Below, piece after piece: positions 5,897 to 5,909 of a DNA stretch of 5,909 nt. Origin of the DNA: JAFGQJ01 sp964495755 (lineage in GTDB: Bacteria > Spirochaetota > Spirochaetia > SZUA-6 > DRHE01). The translations under genes were made by a program, and so were the position numbers. The DNA lies in the NCBI GenBank assembly GCA_964495755.1, contig CAZBXU010000204.1:1-5909 (forward strand), read 5' to 3'. Every line of letters begins with the position of its first letter. Position 1 is the first letter of the stretch. A model generated the notes under the pieces. The model was given only the letters and a program-made list of their open reading frames with translations, was not told the DNA's origin and made no database searches.

Positions 5897-5909
5897 AAAG
5901 GAGACCATA
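5897..5909 (+). promoter_or_regulatory. Ribosome binding site and probable first base of the next gene
   Basis: AAAGGAG at 5897-5903 is a near-perfect Shine-Dalgarno site. The window ends in CCATA. If the next bases are TG, an ATG would start at 5909, giving a 5-base spacing. The product cannot be known from here. Confidence 0.65.

Noticed and set aside
1..5909. CRISPR array, tRNA/rRNA, insertion sequence ends or attachment sites
   Set aside because: I saw no regularly spaced repeats, tRNA-like cloverleaf, transposase gene or paired terminal inverted repeats.

Overview
The window looks like chromosomal DNA from a Gram-negative bacterium. The genes are visibly GC-rich, while both ends and the intergenic stretches are more AT-rich. 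One protein carries a Sec-type signal peptide, Shine-Dalgarno sites are clear, and three sites resemble sigma-70 promoters. The protein families (a membrane-embedded spermidine-synthase-like protein, an exported isoaspartyl methyltransferase, a YghO-like acetyltransferase and a xylose-isomerase-like barrel protein) would fit groups such as Desulfobacterota or Spirochaetota. The phylum cannot be fixed from this sequence.

Layout. Positions 1-185 may hold the 3' end of an unidentified gene cut by the window edge. Positions 186-349 are non-coding as far as I can see. Two co-directional genes then lie on the minus strand and are read from about 3521 down to 350: an exported protein-L-isoaspartate O-methyltransferase, followed closely by a large polytopic membrane protein with a central SAM-binding-like domain. 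Positions 3522-3647 form a divergent promoter region. On the plus strand, a two-part GNAT-like acetyltransferase (3648-4808) overlaps by ATGA a sugar-isomerase-like TIM-barrel protein (4805-5650), so these two form a translationally coupled pair. Positions 5651-5909 contain a decayed remnant of a DUF4143-type AAA ATPase gene, two small inverted repeats, a good sigma-70 promoter and a ribosome binding site. That site points to another plus-strand gene starting at or just past the window edge.

How the genes may work together. The minus-strand pair links a protein-repair methyltransferase that is apparently exported with a membrane protein whose core domain belongs to the SAM/decarboxylated-SAM-using fold. 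This suggests a shared envelope role, but the link is inference from gene order. The plus-strand pair suggests modification or metabolism of a small molecule, with the substrate unknown. Nothing here is a recognisable defence system, CRISPR array, RNA gene or intact mobile element. The most unusual items are the exported methyltransferase/membrane protein pair and the ATPase relic.
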